From Oscillibacter ruminantium GH1 (GTDB taxonomy: Bacteria > Bacillota > Clostridia > Oscillospirales > Oscillospiraceae): DNA of 64,000 bases. Below are positions 61,434-64,000 of the stretch, piece by piece; the stretch's first letter is position 1; each line of letters begins with the position of its first letter. The notes beneath the pieces are model-generated. The model searched no databases. It was not told the origin of the DNA and saw only the letters and a program-made list of their open reading frames with translations. Location of the stretch: the NCBI RefSeq assembly GCF_000307265.1, contig NZ_DF158897.1, positions 635,561-699,560 of the forward strand. The letters run 5' to 3'. The position numbers were made by a program, and so were the translations under genes.

Positions 61434-63698
61434 TTATACCCCAGACGGGCTGTTCGTCAACCGTTGAACGGAGACTGCCGGGTCGTTTGCAAAAAAGGCG
61501 GCCTCTCGGCTGTGGCAGGTGAAGAGAAGAATCTGGCGCTTTTTTCCCTCCTCCTTTAAGAGCCGGAGGGCGGCTTTGCAGCGCTCGTCGTCAAAATTTG
61601 TCAGTGCATCATCCAGCACCAGCGGAGGCGCATCCTGCTCCGGCAGGACCAGTTCGCAGATTGCCAGCCGCGCCGCCAGATACAGCTGATCGCCCGCTCC
61701 GGCGGAGAGCAGCTGCGCGTCCCGCCAAACCGTGTCTCCCGCCGGTTCGGCGGAGAGATGAAAGCTGCGATCCAGTACCACGTCGGTGTAGACCCCGTCG
61801 GTGAGCGCAGAAAAAATCTGCGCCGTCCGCCGCCCCAGCTCCGGGGAAAAGCGGTTTTGCAGCTCTGTGTTAGCACCCTCCAACGTTTCCATCGCAAGAT
61901 AGATGGAACGGTACTCCGCTTCCAGTGTCTCGATTTGACCGGAGAGCTGTTCTATCTGTGCCTCCAGCGCGGCCCGACCGCCCAGAGCGGCGATCTGCCC
62001 GGAGAGCCGGTCGGCGGCAGACTGCGCGGCGGAAAGCTGGGCTTTCACGTCTACAAGCGCGGCGTTTAAATCCTCTCGGCTCTGCTCCGGCGGGGCGGCG
62101 GGGGCGTTCTCAGGGAGATCGCTCTCGGGAAGCTGACGGCGCATTGTCTCGTATCGCAAACGGGCGCTCTCAGCGGCGGACAGGGCTGCGTTCAGTTCCC
62201 TGCGCCGGACGGCGCACTCCCGCAGCGCGGCGTCTGCGGCGGCAATGTCAAACGCGGCGGGGGCGAACCGGCGGACCTCCAGCAAAATGCCCTGCTGGTT
62301 GGAGGTGAGGGAGGCGTACAGCGCGTCGTAGGTGGCGGCGGCCTTCACCACCGCACTCTGGGACTCGTCCCGGGCTTGACAGAGTGCGGCGTAGGTTTCC
62401 ACCAGAGCGGTAATTTCCGCTGGGTCGGCGGTGCCATAGCGCTTCAGCAAGACCGCATTCTTGGCTTGTGCCGCACTCTGCGAGCGGAGCTTCCAAAGAA
62501 TGGGAACGCAGCCCGCACCCAATGCAACGAGAATACCGGGCACAAAGCCCTGAATCGTAAAACTTCGACTCCAGACAAGGGCGATAATGCCCAGCGCAAT
62601 GCAAAGGACTCCAAAAATCGCCAATAGCACGCTGCCAAACGACAGGGGTGCGCGGACATTGGGCGATGCGGCCGCTTCCCGTCTTGCCTCCTCTACCGAT
62701 TTTCCGGCGAAGGGGCTGTCGCTGACGGCGGTTTCGGCACGGACGCTGGCCTTCATGGCCGCGTCCTTTTCTGCCATGGCCTTGTCCACGGACTTGCGCA
62801 CAGTCTCTAGATTCACAATCGCTCCCCGCAGGCGGGCAATTGTCTCGTTTTCCGGAAGACGGGATTCCTCTGCCTGCTGCCGGAGATTGGAGATTGTTCG
62901 TTCGGCCTCAATAGAGGCGGTTTCCGCCTCGGTAAGGACCCGACGCTTTTGTGCTGCATCCCAGCCGTCGTGGAGCGCTAAAAGGGAAGAGAGGTCCGCT
63001 TCCTGCTGGGCAAGCCGGGTGATTTCCCGGCGCGCCTCCGCCAGTTGACCTTCCGAGCCGGATAGAGTGTCCAGCTGCCGCTGGGCTTCTGCCAGTTCCA
63101 GTTCCAACGCGGGAATCTGACCGGTTTTGTTGTGACGGCGGCGGTTCAATTGCTTTTTCAGCGCGTCCGCGGCCTCGGAATAGGAAGTGTCTTCCTCGCC
63201 GGTGGTGATCAGGGCGGCAATTCTCTTTTCAAGGCCCGCGTCCTGACTGATGGCAAGGCCCGCTTGGCGGATAAAGGCGCTGCGCTCATAGACCTCCCGA
63301 CTGACGCCAAGCAGCGTCTCACCGCAGCTTTGTCCGGTAAGCCCGGGAAACTCGTCGCCGGTTCCGGCGTAAACCGCTTTGAAATCACCCAAGGGGGCGG
63401 TCTGCCGTTTTGTCTCCCGGAGAAGGGTCAGCTCGTTGTCCCCAATGCGGCAGTCCAGACGGCCGGACATGGCCGCGCCGCTCCAAGGAGCGTATCGGTT
63501 TTTATCCGCGATAAAGCCGACCCGATCCCGCTCGCGGCTATTGATGCCGTACAGCATGGAAAGAAGAAAGGCGCACCAAGTGGATTTTCCGGTTTCGTTG
63601 GGGGCTTGTAAAATGTTCAGGCCGTCGGATAAATCCAGCGTTTCCTGATTCAGTTTGCCAAATGTGGCGCTCATACGATGAATGCGCAGAGAGATCAC
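61434..63698 (-). CDS. YhaN/SbcC-like SMC-type ATPase
   Basis: 754 residues. Walker A region LQAPNETGKSTWCAFLLSMLYG is at 33-54 (quoted as APNETGKSTWCAFLL), two coiled-coil arms (about 185-300 and 430-610), a membrane-like hydrophobic stretch (about 355-390; LLAIFGVLCIALGIIALVW) and a C-terminal SAGAGDQLYLAARLAI signature with Walker B LVLDDALTNFDDERC. YhaN-type proteins usually pair with a YhaO/SbcD-like nuclease in DNA or RNA end processing; no such nuclease gene is in the window. The GTG at 63698 is the likely start because the first strand is needed for the fold, though a clear ribosome site is missing. Confidence 0.82.
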   Translation of the reverse strand: MISLRIHRMSATFGKLNQETLDLSDGLNILQAPNETGKSTWCAFLLSMLYGINSRERDRVGFIADKNRYAPWSGAAMSGRLDCRIGDNELTLLRETKRQTAPLGDFKAVYAGTGDEFPGLTGQSCGETLLGVSREVYERSAFIRQAGLAISQDAGLEKRIAALITTGEEDTSYSEAADALKKQLNRRRHNKTGQIPALELELAEAQRQLDTLSGSEGQLAEARREITRLAQQEADLSSLLALHDGWDAAQKRRVLTEAETASIEAERTISNLRQQAEESRLPENETIARLRGAIVNLETVRKSVDKAMAEKDAAMKASVRAETAVSDSPFAGKSVEEARREAAASPNVRAPLSFGSVLLAIFGVLCIALGIIALVWSRSFTIQGFVPGILVALGAGCVPILWKLRSQSAAQAKNAVLLKRYGTADPAEITALVETYAALCQARDESQSAVVKAAATYDALYASLTSNQQGILLEVRRFAPAAFDIAAADAALRECAVRRRELNAALSAAESARLRYETMRRQLPESDLPENAPAAPPEQSREDLNAALVDVKAQLSAAQSAADRLSGQIAALGGRAALEAQIEQLSGQIETLEAEYRSIYLAMETLEGANTELQNRFSPELGRRTAQIFSALTDGVYTDVVLDRSFHLSAEPAGDTVWRDAQLLSAGAGDQLYLAARLAICELVLPEQDAPPLVLDDALTNFDDERCKAALRLLKEEGKKRQILLFTCHSREAAFFANDPAVSVQRLTNSPSGV

Positions 63699-63843
63699 CT
63701 CTGTTTAATGGATTTTATATTGAGCCTATCATACCATATAAATAAAGAAAAACACAGAGTCATTTTAAAATGCCTGAAAAAGGCGCATATAAGCCGAAAT
63801 TATGGGCAATATCAAAAAAAGTGAAAAAGATGCAAAAAACCTA
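63699..63843. promoter_or_regulatory. AT-rich divergent region with an extended -10 for the YhaN-like gene
   Basis: On the minus strand TGGTATGAT (extended -10; TATGAT at 63729-63734) lies about 30 bases before the GTG start. No gene is seen in 63699-64000. Confidence 0.4.
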
Positions 63844-63872
63844 TTGACAATTAGGGCCAAGGCTGGTATTCT
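63844..63872 (+). promoter_or_regulatory. Strong outward promoter P1
   Basis: Consensus TTGACA (63844-63849), a 17-bp spacer, TATTCT (63867-63872). Confidence 0.65.
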
Positions 63873-63938
63873 AACAAAGCTGTCGGCGAGAGCTGCGGCG
63901 GAACTGAAAAGAGGAAGTTGAGTTCTTGAAAAAAGTGC

Positions 63939-63968
63939 TTGACAAACCACCGGAAACTGTGGTAACCT
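63939..63968 (+). promoter_or_regulatory. Strong outward promoter P2
   Basis: Consensus TTGACA (63939-63944) with TAACCT (63963-63968) at 18 bp, 95 bp after P1. Tandem consensus promoters before a GC-rich leader are typical of rRNA or other highly expressed operons; the gene lies beyond the window. Confidence 0.5.
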
Positions 63969-64000
63969 AATCAGGCTGTTCCGAAAGAGACGGACGACGA

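Overview
The window is 64 kb of a moderately GC-rich Firmicutes chromosome. Clostridial-type features include TTGACA/TATAAT promoters at 17-bp spacing, strong AGGAGG ribosome sites, an SLH surface protein, a class II GalT and YesM/YesN-type regulators. An anaerobic gut Oscillospiraceae-like bacterium is the best guess (inference; no rRNA gene is in the window). No tRNA, rRNA, CRISPR array or IS transposase was found.

Chromosomal left part (1-38985). A DcuS/CitA-type sensor kinase and its response regulator precede a GltS-type glutamate symporter and an orphan TAXI-type binding lipoprotein. Then come a secreted 5'-nucleotidase with a LysM domain, an M20 amidohydrolase, a patatin-like lipase, a Na/Pi cotransporter and a very highly expressed SLH surface-layer protein. 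A surface-glycan group follows (O-antigen-ligase-like polymerase, initiating sugar transferase, GT4 glycosyltransferase). Next is a Leloir galactose regulon (galR-galK-galE-galT) with three matching operator-like palindromes. On the opposite strand lie an Mgl-type galactose/glucose ABC transporter and a three-part sugar-sensing module (response regulator, kinase, extra binding protein). A chemoreceptor and an FMN-dependent glutamate-synthase-like protein close this part.

Integrated element (38993-58047, about 19 kb). A 13-bp direct repeat marks insertion at the 3' end of guaA; one copy is the guaA stop region and the other lies beside what looks like the original guaA terminator, now 19 kb away. 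The right part carries integrase, excisionase-like protein, an XRE repressor with divergent promoters, MobC-like and MobV relaxase proteins, an oriT candidate, a RepA-like ATPase and a six-unit iteron palindrome. This is an integrative mobilizable element.

The cargo is one 12-gene defence operon (51426 down to 39358) behind a single strong promoter. It is a Type I restriction-modification system in which a short type II CBASS (HNH-SAVED effector, CD-NTase, E2-like protein without an E1/JAB partner) plus a small membrane protein sits between hsdM and hsdS. Most neighbouring reading frames there overlap by 1 to 29 bases. A half-length extra HsdS leads the operon; DUF2513, DUF2188, a HAD phosphatase, HsdR and a YgjP-type metallopeptidase end it. 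This interleaved restriction/CBASS operon is the most interesting system in the window.

Right flank (58035-64000). guaA and xpt form a purine operon, followed by an Mrp-type Fe-S ATPase and a YhaN/SbcC-like ATPase. The last 160 bases hold two tandem strong promoters pointing out of the window.
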